This document shows, in pieces, positions 33,883 to 42,928 of a DNA stretch of 64,000 nt. The DNA lies in assembly GCA_001784175.1 (NCBI GenBank), contig MFPR01000028.1:193606-257605 (forward strand), in the 5' to 3' direction. Made by a program: the position numbers and the translations under genes. This stretch comes from Candidatus Lindowbacteria bacterium RIFCSPLOWO2_12_FULL_62_27. Lineage in GTDB: Bacteria > Lindowbacteria > 2-12-FULL-62-27. Within the stretch, counting starts at the first letter, position 1; every line of letters starts with the position of its first letter. The notes under the pieces were generated by a model, which worked only from the letters and a program-made list of their open reading frames with translations, did not search any database and was not told the DNA's origin.

Positions 33883-35114
33883 CGTTTTTCCTCGCGCGCC
33901 GCTTCTTGTTTTCGCGCCACCGAAGCGGTTTCGTCCGGCTTCTGACCTATCTCTCCATCGGCAGCGTCGGGCTGACGCTGGGCGCCTTCGTCATCGTGAT
34001 GGCCGTGATGAACGGCTTTGACCGGGACCTTCAGGCGCGGATCATCTCGGGGACCGGCGCCGTGCGCGGGTTTCCACTGTCCGGATGGTTGAATTACACG
34101 GAAGACATTCAGCGCGCGGTTCTGGAGACGCCGGGCGTGACGAGCGCGTCGGCCGAGCTGCAGGTTTCCGGCCTGATGCGTCCGATTCCCGGCCGGCCCG
34201 GTCTTTCGGGACTGAGCGAAGCGGCCGTCACGGGGGTGGATGTATCGCAAAAGGCGCTCACCGGAACGCTTCGCCGTCAGTTGCAGGCGCAGTCTGTTTT
34301 TCCCGCCGACGAAGAAATCCTGCTGGGGTCCGCGCTGGCCGACAAGCTGGGCGTTGATCGTGGAGACAGTGTCGAGGCGATCCTGGCCATCCCGGCGTTG
34401 ACGTCGAGCGCCCACGGTGGACCCGGTCCCATCGTCACCACGTGGCGTGTGAGCGGAACGTACCGGACCGGCTATTACGAATTTGACGCGAGCGGCGCGA
34501 TCGTTCCGATCGGAACGCTGCGCCGGCATCTTGGGTTGTCCGATGATCTTGTTCACTCCGTAGAAATAGGCGTATCCGATCCCGGCGCCGCCGATGCCGT
34601 GAGCGCGAGACTGCAGGCGCGCCTGGGCGCGGAGGGCCTGTATTTTCGAAGCTGGCGCGAGATGCGGGAGCCTCTGTTTCGCGCGGTGCGGCTGGAAAAG
34701 CGTGTGATGGCCATCATTCTATTTCTGTTTGGTCTCGTATCGGTCTTCAGTGTCCTGTCGGCGTTGACCGCGACGGCGGTGGAAAAGCGCCGAGAGCTGG
34801 CCGCGCTGCGCGCGATGGGCCTTCCGCGGCGGCGCGTCGCCGGGCTGTTTCTGACGGCTGGCGGCATCTGCGGCGGCTTGGGCCTGCTGTTGGGCAGCGC
34901 CGTTGCGGCCGGCGGGCATCTGTTGATCACGAAGAGCGATCTCTTTCGGCTTCCCTCGGAGGTTTACGATCTCGACCGCCTGCCGTCGGAATGGTCGACC
35001 CCGCTGTACGTCTGTTCCGCGGCCATCTTGTTTGTTCTTTCGCTGGCGGCCGCAACCTTTCCCGCCCATGTGCAGTCCCGCAAGCCGCCCTCGGAGGCGC
35101 TGCGGGAAGAGTAG
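33879..35114 (+). CDS. lolC: LolC/LolE-type lipoprotein-releasing ABC permease
   Basis: Inner-membrane component that extracts lipoproteins for transfer to LolA. 411 residues: an N-terminal segment (FLSRHRSGF-like FLFSRHRSGFVRLLTYLSIG) with TM1, a periplasmic domain of about 220 residues, then the FtsX domain with three TM helices (VMAIILFLFGLVSVFSVLSA, ELAALRAMGLPRRRV, LSLAAATFPAHVQSRKPPSEAL). The start is GTG overlapping the preceding stop. The LolD ATPase is not adjacent, and the family name rests on fold and motifs; a related MacB-like role is possible. Confidence 0.85.
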   Translation: MTFFLARRFLFSRHRSGFVRLLTYLSIGSVGLTLGAFVIVMAVMNGFDRDLQARIISGTGAVRGFPLSGWLNYTEDIQRAVLETPGVTSASAELQVSGLMRPIPGRPGLSGLSEAAVTGVDVSQKALTGTLRRQLQAQSVFPADEEILLGSALADKLGVDRGDSVEAILAIPALTSSAHGGPGPIVTTWRVSGTYRTGYYEFDASGAIVPIGTLRRHLGLSDDLVHSVEIGVSDPGAADAVSARLQARLGAEGLYFRSWREMREPLFRAVRLEKRVMAIILFLFGLVSVFSVLSALTATAVEKRRELAALRAMGLPRRRVAGLFLTAGGICGGLGLLLGSAVAAGGHLLITKSDLFRLPSEVYDLDRLPSEWSTPLYVCSAAILFVLSLAAATFPAHVQSRKPPSEALREE

Positions 35115-35153
35115 GCCTCTTTCAAAACCGCCGGAGAGAAGATAAAAGGAATC

Positions 35154-35975
35154 ATGATGTCCGATTCGAGCAAGATCGAGGATGTTCAGGGCCAGGCAGA
35201 CCAGCGAGGCGTGATGATCGAGCAAGTCGGCATTTCGGAGGTCAAACTGCCGATGGTGGTTCAGGACCGGGAGCGCGGCCGGCAGCAGGTGACGGCGACG
35301 ATCCGGATTTCCGCGTCACTGTCGCCGGCCGAGCGCGGCACGCACATGAGCCGTTTTGTGGAGCTGCTGGACCGCTTCAAGAGCCGGCCGCTCAACCCGG
35401 AGATTCTGGAGGTGCTTCTGGAATCGGTGGTGGACCGCCTGGGCGCCGAGCGGTCGTATCTGGATGTTTCCTTTTTGTATTTTCGCACCAAGCGTTCGCC
35501 GCTGACCGCCGAGCCCGCGCTGATGGGTTACGCGTGCCGGCTGGGCGGCGACTGCGAGAAGAACGGGGAGAAGAAGTTCCGGAAGATCGTGGAGGCCGAC
35601 GTGCCGATCCTCACGTTGTGTCCCTGTTCCAAGGCGATCTCGGAATTCGGCGCGCACAACCAGCGGACGCAGGTGAAGGCCGCCGTCGAGATGGCCGAGA
35701 CCATCTGGATCGAGGAGCTCATTGACCTCGTCGAATCGGAGGGCAGTTCCGAAGTGTATCCGCTGCTGAAACGCCCGGACGAAAAATTCGTAACGGAAGC
35801 GTCCTACCGCAATCCCAAATTCGTCGAGGACGTGGTCCGGGACATCGCGCTGAAATTCGACGCCGATCCCCGCGTGGCCTCCTACAGGATCGAATGCGAG
35901 AGCCTCGAGTCGATCCACTCGCACAACGCCTACGCGATCATCTCCTCGGGCCCATTTCCGTGCTACTGGCGATAG
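35154..35975 (+). CDS. folE2: GTP cyclohydrolase FolE2 (type IB)
   Basis: Converts GTP to dihydroneopterin triphosphate, the first step toward folate and queuosine. 273 residues, typical of the zinc-flexible IB family, unrelated in sequence to FolE. Diagnostic segments: GTHMSRF, the catalytic Cys in TLCPCSKAISEFGAHNQR, and SLESIHSHNAYA near the C-terminus. The start is ATG 35154 (a second ATG follows at 35157) with AAAAGGAATC upstream. nadC follows almost without a gap. Confidence 0.94.
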   Translation: MMSDSSKIEDVQGQADQRGVMIEQVGISEVKLPMVVQDRERGRQQVTATIRISASLSPAERGTHMSRFVELLDRFKSRPLNPEILEVLLESVVDRLGAERSYLDVSFLYFRTKRSPLTAEPALMGYACRLGGDCEKNGEKKFRKIVEADVPILTLCPCSKAISEFGAHNQRTQVKAAVEMAETIWIEELIDLVESEGSSEVYPLLKRPDEKFVTEASYRNPKFVEDVVRDIALKFDADPRVASYRIECESLESIHSHNAYAIISSGPFPCYWR

Positions 35976-35979
35976 CGTC

Positions 35980-36843
35980 CTGACCGTACCGATCGACCCC
36001 CGCCTGAGGCGCCTCGTACAGGAGGCGCTCCGGGAGGACGGTGCGCGCCAGGACATCACGTCCCGCGCGATTCCGTGGTCGATGCGGGCCGTCGCCGAAA
36101 TCGTCGCCGAGCAGGACATGATCGTGAGCGGGACGGCGCCTGCCCTTATGGCGTTTCGACTCTGCGATCCGCGGGTTCGCGTGTTGAAGTCCGTCCGTGA
36201 CGGGCGTCGCGTCGGTCCGGGCCGGCCGATCCTTCGGGTGAAGGGCCGTGCGCGGTCGCTGCTGTCGGCGGAGCGAACCGCGCTGAATTTTCTCAGTCGA
36301 CTCTGCGGCGTCGCGACGCTGACCCGGCGGTTTGTCGATGCGGTTCCGGCGGGCGCGCGCGCCCGCGCCCGCGCCCGCGCGCGGATTCTGGACACGCGCA
36401 AGACCACGCCGCTTCTCAGACATCTTGAAAAATCCGCCGTCGCGCATGGCGGCGGAAAGAACCATCGAATGACGCTGTCCGAGGCGGTCCTTCTGAAAGA
36501 CAACCACGTTCTCCTTCTGGGCGGCGTTCTTCCGGCGATCCGGGCGGTCCGGCGCCGGCTTGGGAAGTCCGTCGAGATCGAAGTCGAAGTCAAATCTTTC
36601 GCCGAACTCCGGGAAGCGCTGTCCGAAGGCGCGGGCCGCGTTCTCCTGGACAACATGACGGACCGTCAGGTCCGCCGCGCGATGCGGATGGTCGGAGGCC
36701 GCGCGAAGGTCGAGGTTTCCGGCGGCGTGGGTCTGGACCGAATTTCGAGGCTTGCGCGCCTGGGCGTCGATTACATTTCGGTGGGCGCACTCACGCACTC
36801 GGCGTTGGCCGCGAAGATATCGATGGACGTGCGGCGGGCGTAG
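35980..36843 (+). CDS. nadC: Nicotinate-nucleotide pyrophosphorylase NadC (non-canonical start)
   Basis: Makes nicotinate mononucleotide from quinolinate and PRPP in NAD synthesis. The conserved N-terminus (IDPRLRRLVQEALREDG, then ARQDITSRAIP) is encoded from about 35990, but no ATG, GTG or TTG exists in this frame before ATG 36082, which would remove it. CTG 35980, four bases after folE2, is the best start and gives 287 residues, normal for NadC. Motifs SAERTALNFLSRLCGVAT, LDTRKTTP, HRMTLSEAVLLKDNH, EVEV and LDNM are intact. An Ala-Arg tract (ARARARARA) from a (GCCCGC)n-like repeat at 36352-36385 lengthens the loop before LDTRKTTP. Confidence 0.85.
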   Translation: MTVPIDPRLRRLVQEALREDGARQDITSRAIPWSMRAVAEIVAEQDMIVSGTAPALMAFRLCDPRVRVLKSVRDGRRVGPGRPILRVKGRARSLLSAERTALNFLSRLCGVATLTRRFVDAVPAGARARARARARILDTRKTTPLLRHLEKSAVAHGGGKNHRMTLSEAVLLKDNHVLLLGGVLPAIRAVRRRLGKSVEIEVEVKSFAELREALSEGAGRVLLDNMTDRQVRRAMRMVGGRAKVEVSGGVGLDRISRLARLGVDYISVGALTHSALAAKISMDVRRA

Positions 36844-36846
36844 ACC

Positions 36847-38364
36847 GTGTCGGTTTTCCGCGTGGACTCGGCGATTCTGACGGGCCTGGAGGTTCAGAGG
36901 ATCGGCGTCGAGGTGGATGTCCGGCGGGGCCTGCCGAACTTCACGGTGGTCGGCCTGGCCAAGGACGCGGTACGTGAAAGCCGTGACCGCGTGATTGCCG
37001 CGATCAAGAACGCGGGGTATGAAATGCCGACGATGAAAGTCACCGTCAATCTGACGCCCGTCACCATGAAAAAGGCGTCGTCGCATCTCGATCTGCCGAT
37101 CGCCGCCGGCATCCTGATCGCCAGCCGGCAGATCCCGCCGCCTCCGGCCGGCGCGGTTTTTTTGGGCGAGTTGTCCCTCGACGGAACGCTGCGTCCCGCC
37201 GCCGGCGTCCTCGCGCTCCTCGACGGCCTGCGGGACGCCTCGGCGGTGGTCGTTCCGGAGGGAAATCTGGAGGAGGGCCGGTTGTTGAAGGAAACCGCGC
37301 GCCGCGTTCCGCCCATTCGGGGGCTTGCGCATCTGTCCGGTCTGGTGTATCCGATCGAAAAACTGAAATCGGCGTCCGGCCGCCGTCGCCGGACACCGGA
37401 ACCGCGGGACCGGCACGAAACAGATTTTTCCGAAATTCGCGGTCAGCATCTCGCGCGCCGAGCCGCCGAGATTTCCGCCGCCGGCGGCCATCATCTGCTT
37501 CTCGTCGGCCCGCCGGGCACCGGCAAGTCGATGCTGGCGCAGCGTCTGCCGACGATTTTGCCGCCGCTGTCGACGCAGGAATCGCTCGAAGTCACGAAAA
37601 TTTACAGCGTGGCCGGACTTCTGGACGAAACCCGCCGCCTCACCGTCCGGCCCTTCCGCGCGCCGCATCACACGCTGTCGGCCGTGGCGCTGATCGGCGG
37701 CGGCCCGACGAGTCTACCGGGGGAGATATCGCTGGCGCATGGCGGCGTGCTTTTTTTGGACGAATTCCCGGAGTTCCCCCGGTCGTGTCTCGAATCGTTG
37801 CGCCAGCCGCTCGAGGACCGGCGCGTGCAGATCAGCCGCGCCGCGGCCAAGGTGAGCTACCCGGCCGATTTCGTTCTGATCTGCGCCATGAATCCGTGCC
37901 CGTGCGGCTATCTGAACCATCCGACGCGCGCGTGCCGGTGCAGCGCGATGGACATTCGGAAGTACCTGAACCGGGTGTCGGGCCCAATTCTCAACCGGAT
38001 TGATCTGCATGTGGAACTTGCAGCGGAAAGCCCCGCCGTGATTCTTTCCGGCGCATCCGGCGAATCCAGCGACGGGATCCTCAAGCGCGTTCGGGCGGCG
38101 CGGGATCGCGCGGTGGCGCGAAACGGCGGGGAGGATCGCGTGAACGCGCGGCTGAGGCCGTCGGAGGTCCGCGCTCTGTGCCCGCTTTCGGACGAATGCC
38201 TCGCGATTCTTCAGGCCGCCCTTCGGAAGATGAATCTGTCTCCCCGTTCACTGGAAAAAGTGATCAAGGTCTCGCGAACGATTTCGGATCTCGCGGGCGC
38301 CGCGGACATCCAGCCCGAGCACATTCTGGAAGCAGTACGGTATCGGGCCATGGACCAGGCATAA
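36847..38364 (+). CDS. comM: ComM/YifB-family AAA+ magnesium-chelatase-like ATPase
   Basis: A hexameric helicase-like ATPase of the ComM family, which in naturally competent bacteria promotes branch migration during integration of foreign DNA. 505 residues, GTG start three bases after nadC. The N-terminal Lon-protease-like fold (GLPNFTVVGLAKDAVRESRDRV, MKVTVNLTP) is followed by Walker A GPPGTGKSM near 220, LFLDEFPEF as Walker B, then CNPCPCGY-like MNPCPCGYLNHP zinc-like loop and C-terminal SLEKVIKVSRTISDLAG. No other competence genes lie nearby. Confidence 0.92.
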   Translation: MSVFRVDSAILTGLEVQRIGVEVDVRRGLPNFTVVGLAKDAVRESRDRVIAAIKNAGYEMPTMKVTVNLTPVTMKKASSHLDLPIAAGILIASRQIPPPPAGAVFLGELSLDGTLRPAAGVLALLDGLRDASAVVVPEGNLEEGRLLKETARRVPPIRGLAHLSGLVYPIEKLKSASGRRRRTPEPRDRHETDFSEIRGQHLARRAAEISAAGGHHLLLVGPPGTGKSMLAQRLPTILPPLSTQESLEVTKIYSVAGLLDETRRLTVRPFRAPHHTLSAVALIGGGPTSLPGEISLAHGGVLFLDEFPEFPRSCLESLRQPLEDRRVQISRAAAKVSYPADFVLICAMNPCPCGYLNHPTRACRCSAMDIRKYLNRVSGPILNRIDLHVELAAESPAVILSGASGESSDGILKRVRAARDRAVARNGGEDRVNARLRPSEVRALCPLSDECLAILQAALRKMNLSPRSLEKVIKVSRTISDLAGAADIQPEHILEAVRYRAMDQA

Positions 38365-38367
38365 GAA

Positions 38368-41300
38368 TTGATCCGGCTGCATGTGCCGTCCACTGTGGCG
38401 CCGGCGGTGCTTTTCTGGGTGACGATGACCATGGGAAACGCATGGGCGTATCCGGGACCCTATCCGGGTTCGCGGATCCTGGGTGGCGGGGGAGTCTGCG
38501 CGGTTTTCTCCGAATGTCCGGAACGGGTTACCGAGGATTTCGGGATCACCCATTACTACGTGGACGATTACACAAACGACTATGTGCGGGCGGCCTACCT
38601 GAAATTTCGTGTCGGCGCCGAGTGGGAGCACGCCCTCGGAACGACGATGAGGAAGCGGCTGCGGAAGGATCTCATGTTGTCGGCCGGACCTTATTATACG
38701 ACCACGGAGTTCCAATCGTTGAGCGACCCTGAGGTGCGCGTTACCTACCGCGTTTTTTCAACGCCGTCCGGGACCGTCGTTTTCGACGCGTCGGTTTTGA
38801 ATCAGGGAACGAAGGCGAAGGAGGTGCGGATTCAGTCGGTGGTCAAATTCCGGATGCCGGCCGAGTTTGTTCATGCGACTCCGCCGGATTCTCCGGGGAT
38901 GGCGGTGGCGGCGTTTAAAGCGACCCGCCTCGGCATCGCCTTTGTCGGAGGCCCCGCGACGATCGCGGCGCCGGCGACGCCGGATGCGTTTCCCGAGTTG
39001 TGCCGGGACCTCGAGATCCCGCCAGGTCAATCGCGGAATGTCCGGTTTGCGGTTATTCCACGGGTGCAGGAAGGCGGGGTGGCTCCGTCTTTCGGTGAGC
39101 TGACATGGGATGCCTGCCGGGATGCGTGGGACCGGTGGCTGTCATCCGGCGCCCGGTTGGTGGCGGCCGATTCGGCGCTTGGGTCGGCCTATGAAGCGGC
39201 CCTGATCGCGCTGGCGGCGACATCGCTGAACGGCGCCGTGCCCGCGGACATGACAGGCCAGTTCCTGACCGAAGGCCGTCCACAGCTCTATCCGCGGGAC
39301 GCCCTCATGACGGCGCGGGCGCTCGCCGAAACCGGGCACTCGGATCTTGCGGCGCGGATTCTGGAATTTTGGAACGCGAAAATTCCGCAGAAATCGCGAG
39401 GCGAGTGGTACGCGCGGTATGACGCGTTCGCGCGGGCGACGCCCGGCGGCAGCGGCGCGGCCTTTGATGTGCCGGAGTGGGATTCGAACGGCTACTACGC
39501 GTCGCTCATGCTCCTGTTGTTCCAAAAAACGGGCCGATGGTTCGGTGATTTCGAACTCATGAAGCAGCTTTTGGATTTTGTCGTTTCCAAACAGGGTCCC
39601 GACGGGCTCGTAAGAGAGGGCGGCATTGTCGAATGGGAAGGGTACCTCCCGGCGACGAACATGAACGTGGCGGCGGGTCTGCGGCACGGCGCGCTGATTT
39701 GCGAGATGCGCGGCGATGCGCGGCCGGCCGTGCGGTATCGTCGGGCGGCCGAGGCGATCGAACGCGGGCTCGATCGCATGTTCTCGCGGTCGCGCGGCTC
39801 CTACATGGACCTTCGGGATGATCGCGAGCAGTTCAACACCTCCGCCAATTTTGGGTACGTGTGGGGCTATCCCGACCATCTGGAACTCGCCGCGACCAAC
39901 GCCTGGTATGGGCGGCACACCGTTCAGCTCGGCGGGGGCGTGCAGTATTTCGAAGCCGAGGGTTACGGCACAGATATGTTTGGTTTCACCACGGCGGCCG
40001 CCGCCCAGTATCATTTTCTGGCGGGCGAACCGGACTTTGGCCGTCGGGCGGTCCGCTGGATGATGGAACATTCGAACGTTTACGGCATGATGCCCGAGCG
40101 GATTTTTTTCCCGGACGGCAAAGACGTGAGCCCCGCGTCTCCGCTGTCCTGGTGCAACGCGGAATTTGCAGTGGCGGCGATCACGGCGGCGCGGGTGGCG
40201 GACCCGTTGACCGGCGGTGACACGGATTACGCTCTCGGCCATCTGGCTGTGAGTTTGAAGGAGTTTCATCGAATTCTGGCTGCGATACCGCCGCGCGGTT
40301 CCACGTTTCGTGATCTTTTGGAGGCGGCAGAGGCCGGCACGTCGGCGATTGGGGCGGCGGGCTCTGTGGAGACGCGTCTGCGGGAGTTTCGCGCCGCGCT
40401 GGATCGAATGGCGGCTCTGATGGAGCGCGGAAAGCGGAAAGAACCCTGCTTGGCGGATCTTGCGTTGTTGGCCGCGCGATTGAATGACATTTGCAACAGG
40501 GTCGTCGCCAATCTTTCGAGAGCGGAGCTGCTCGTCCTCGTTCCCGATCCCGTCGCGCCGCTGGGGCGGCCGGTTGAAATGTCCGTGGATTTGAGCGCGC
40601 GCGAGCATCTCGTCTGGACCCGGCTGGTGATTGAAGGAAAAGACGGCAACGTCAAGCCGTTCCGGCAGGAGATGGGAGGAGAGGAAGGGCGCTCCGCGAA
40701 AGCTCTCCTGCGCGTTTCGTATGACGAAGGGAAGCCGCCGTACGAGACAAGCCTGCGGGTGTCCGCCGACGCGAACTGGATGGGAATTCCCTTCCGAATG
40801 GCGCGGACCGCCCTGATCCGGATCATCGACCGCTTCGACATCAAGACGACCGAATCGGCCGGTGGCGTGCGATGGTCGGTTCAATCCAATCTCAAGACGC
40901 CCGGGCTGCATCTTGCGGTCGGCGCGCCGAAAGGGTGGAAGGCCAACCCCGTTACGCGCGCGGTGGGCGCCAAAGAGCAGTGGGAGTTCGACCTCGTTCC
41001 TTCAGCGGCGGTCCAGCCAGGATTCCATACGTTCCGTCTGACGGTTTCGGGGCCGATGAAGGAAAGCCGTACCGTGCGCGTGCCGTATCAAATGACGGTT
41101 GATTTACGCGGTTCGTGGGAATTCCGAACGGGAGACGATTCCAGTTGGGCTGACCCGGCCGTGGCGCCGGGAGGCTGGAAACCGATCGATGTGCCAAAGA
41201 CGTGGGAGGACGGCGGATTCGCCGGATACGACGGCTTTGCGTGGTACCGGAAGGAGGTGGATATCCCGGCCGCTTGGCAGGGTCGGGAATTGGAGTTGGT

Positions 41301-41508
41301 TCTCGGCGCCGTGGACGATCAGGACTGGACGTTCTGGAACGGGCAACTGATCGGACATTCAACCGTCTGGAACGCCGAGCGGAGATACCGAATCCCGCGC
41401 GGCGCGGTGCGGGCCGGCCGACCCAATCTGATTGCCATCCGTGTTCTGGACTTGGTGTTCGGCGGCGGCGTGTGGAAACCGCCGGTGAGAATCGAGATGC
41501 TGCCGTGA
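38368..41508 (+). CDS. Large secreted glycoside-hydrolase-like protein with GH2-type jelly-roll
   Basis: 1046 residues with a signal peptide ending near MGNAWA-YPGPYPG, so exported. The start is TTG 38368; no strong ribosome binding site is seen. Residues about 30-260 form a beta-sandwich like the N-terminal domain of GH15/GH65-type enzymes. Residues 270-640 resemble an (alpha/alpha)6 barrel (LYPRDALMTARALAETGHSD, VPEWDSNGYYASLMLLLFQK, GLVREGGIVEWEGYLP). Residues 910-1046 match the sugar-binding jelly-roll of GH2 enzymes (WKPIDVPKTWEDGGF, WYRKEVDIPAAWQGRELELV). Acidic residues such as those in RDALM and VEWEGY are catalytic candidates, but the family and substrate cannot be fixed by eye. It is convergent with the radical SAM gene, with a 3-base gap. 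Confidence 0.7.
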   Translation: MIRLHVPSTVAPAVLFWVTMTMGNAWAYPGPYPGSRILGGGGVCAVFSECPERVTEDFGITHYYVDDYTNDYVRAAYLKFRVGAEWEHALGTTMRKRLRKDLMLSAGPYYTTTEFQSLSDPEVRVTYRVFSTPSGTVVFDASVLNQGTKAKEVRIQSVVKFRMPAEFVHATPPDSPGMAVAAFKATRLGIAFVGGPATIAAPATPDAFPELCRDLEIPPGQSRNVRFAVIPRVQEGGVAPSFGELTWDACRDAWDRWLSSGARLVAADSALGSAYEAALIALAATSLNGAVPADMTGQFLTEGRPQLYPRDALMTARALAETGHSDLAARILEFWNAKIPQKSRGEWYARYDAFARATPGGSGAAFDVPEWDSNGYYASLMLLLFQKTGRWFGDFELMKQLLDFVVSKQGPDGLVREGGIVEWEGYLPATNMNVAAGLRHGALICEMRGDARPAVRYRRAAEAIERGLDRMFSRSRGSYMDLRDDREQFNTSANFGYVWGYPDHLELAATNAWYGRHTVQLGGGVQYFEAEGYGTDMFGFTTAAAAQYHFLAGEPDFGRRAVRWMMEHSNVYGMMPERIFFPDGKDVSPASPLSWCNAEFAVAAITAARVADPLTGGDTDYALGHLAVSLKEFHRILAAIPPRGSTFRDLLEAAEAGTSAIGAAGSVETRLREFRAALDRMAALMERGKRKEPCLADLALLAARLNDICNRVVANLSRAELLVLVPDPVAPLGRPVEMSVDLSAREHLVWTRLVIEGKDGNVKPFRQEMGGEEGRSAKALLRVSYDEGKPPYETSLRVSADANWMGIPFRMARTALIRIIDRFDIKTTESAGGVRWSVQSNLKTPGLHLAVGAPKGWKANPVTRAVGAKEQWEFDLVPSAAVQPGFHTFRLTVSGPMKESRTVRVPYQMTVDLRGSWEFRTGDDSSWADPAVAPGGWKPIDVPKTWEDGGFAGYDGFAWYRKEVDIPAAWQGRELELVLGAVDDQDWTFWNGQLIGHSTVWNAERRYRIPRGAVRAGRPNLIAIRVLDLVFGGGVWKPPVRIEMLP

Positions 41509-41511
41509 ACC

Positions 41512-42639
41512 TTAAGCGGCGGTGGCGGGGCTGGACGTCAGGAGGCGCCGCCAGTTGGAAGGATGGAACGCGATGCTGGACCCGATGGCGCATTCGAACG
41601 TACAGGCGCATCCCTTGTTCTGGATGAATTTCCGGATGGCCAGCGCCTTCGGGCTGCTCAGCGCCTTGGGAACGTCGTAGTCAAACGCTCGGACGTCGCC
41701 CAGCCACATGTCGTCGAAATCCTTGGGCCGCGCCTTGCCATCTTTGATCAGGGTCTCGAGTATTTCGCAGGGAAAGAGATTCCCGTATTCGTTCAACTCG
41801 ATGAAACTTTCGCCGGCCTGGCAGGGGAACGGCATGACCTCCTTTTTTTGCACATCCAAAATCACGGCCTCCACCGCCTCGCGGAGCCGCACGAACACGC
41901 GCGAGATGAGCGGAAACCGGTACCGTTTTTCCTTCCGGCCAAACACATTCTGAATCAGTGTCTTGTATTTTTGCTTCTTCGGAACGATTTTTTCCGGTTC
42001 GCGGATGGCGCCGCGTGCGTAGAGAATGGTGTGGTTTTCGATTTCCATCCGGCTTTTTACGAAATCGACCAGCCCGGGAACATGATCTTCGTTGAGTTTT
42101 GACAGAACCGAGGTCGCGTCGATGCGCAGATTGTCGACGCGGCGCGCGAGCGAATCGAGGAGCCGGTAGGTCTCCATCACCTTGTCGAACGTCCCCTCCT
42201 TACCGCGGACCAGGTCGTGAATTTCGCCGATGCCGTCGAGGGACAGCGGCACGCGGATGACGGCGTAGGGACACTCGCGGCATATCCGCTCCACTTTTTC
42301 AGCGATTCTCTCCGGGAACGTGCCGTTGGTCGTGAACGTGAAAAACCGGGTGTTGGAATTGCGGTAGAAGAGGATCGCGATATCGTCGATGTCCTGCCGC
42401 ACAAAGGTCTCGCCGCCGGTGCAGGTCAGTTGAAGGAGCCGTGGCAGGCCCTTGGAAATCTTGTCATATTCCCAGAGCTTGAGTTCCCTGTCCTTGGCGG
42501 CGCTCTCGATCTCCTCCAGATAAAAACAGTGCGGGCACCGCAGGTTGCACCGGGCCGTCACGAAGAGAATCATATAGTGCGGGTCGCCGTTCAGCAGGCA
42601 CCGCAGATAATGATACGCGCGATTGACGTTCTTCAGCAT
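41512..42639 (-). CDS. Radical SAM protein with SPASM-like C-terminus
   Basis: 375 residues. Cys31, Cys35 and Cys38 (CNLRCPHC) bind the 4Fe-4S cluster that cleaves SAM. GGETFVR and IRVPLSLDGIGEIHD are the following barrel motifs. Further cysteines near the C-terminus (MPFPCQAG, NLFPCEI and CACTFEC) suggest an auxiliary cluster as in SPASM-domain proteins that modify peptides or act in cofactor and envelope pathways. The start is ATG 42639. No precursor peptide is recognisable nearby, and the gene stands alone, divergent from the tRNA genes. The substrate is unknown. Confidence 0.85.
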   Translation of the reverse strand: MLKNVNRAYHYLRCLLNGDPHYMILFVTARCNLRCPHCFYLEEIESAAKDRELKLWEYDKISKGLPRLLQLTCTGGETFVRQDIDDIAILFYRNSNTRFFTFTTNGTFPERIAEKVERICRECPYAVIRVPLSLDGIGEIHDLVRGKEGTFDKVMETYRLLDSLARRVDNLRIDATSVLSKLNEDHVPGLVDFVKSRMEIENHTILYARGAIREPEKIVPKKQKYKTLIQNVFGRKEKRYRFPLISRVFVRLREAVEAVILDVQKKEVMPFPCQAGESFIELNEYGNLFPCEILETLIKDGKARPKDFDDMWLGDVRAFDYDVPKALSSPKALAIRKFIQNKGCACTFECAIGSSIAFHPSNWRRLLTSSPATAA

Positions 42640-42766
42640 AGCCGGATTATATCAATCCGATGGGGTCAAAACAAGAAATCAGATTCCCAGGCGGGCGGTT
42701 TGGAGACGCTTGCGAAATGCGCGGTTTCGTAATATCTTTTCGGCGGTTCGGCGGTTGTGTTTGCGC

Positions 42767-42820
42767 CCTTGATTTCGGCGCTTTCGCCCTCGTGTCTCCG
42801 GCGAAATCCCGAAATCAAGG
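42767..42820. repeat. 12-bp perfect inverted repeat upstream of tRNA-Gly
   Basis: CCTTGATTTCGG (42767-42778) pairs with CCGAAATCAAGG (42809-42820). A smaller hairpin GGCG-CTTT-CGCC sits inside the loop. A third palindrome, GTACAT-CC-ATGTAC (42825-42838), touches the 5' end of the tRNA. It may be a regulatory or processing structure, or a relic; nothing coding is seen in 42640-42838. Confidence 0.6.
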
Positions 42821-42838
42821 ACGTGTACATCCATGTAC

Positions 42839-42910
42839 GCGGGTGTAGCTCAGTGGTAGAGCATTTCCTTGCCAAGGAAAGGGTCGTGGGTTCGAATCCC
42901 ATCACCCGCT
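42839..42910 (+). tRNA. tRNA-Gly (GCC)
   Basis: A full cloverleaf: acceptor stem GCGGGTG/CACCCGC, D-arm GCTC...GAGC, anticodon stem-loop TTTCC-TTGCCAA-GGAAA giving anticodon GCC, and T-arm GTGGG-TTCGAAT-CCCAT. The discriminator is T and CCA is not encoded; a run of T residues follows. Confidence 0.95.
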
Positions 42911-42928
42911 TTTTTTTTTGAATCCAGC

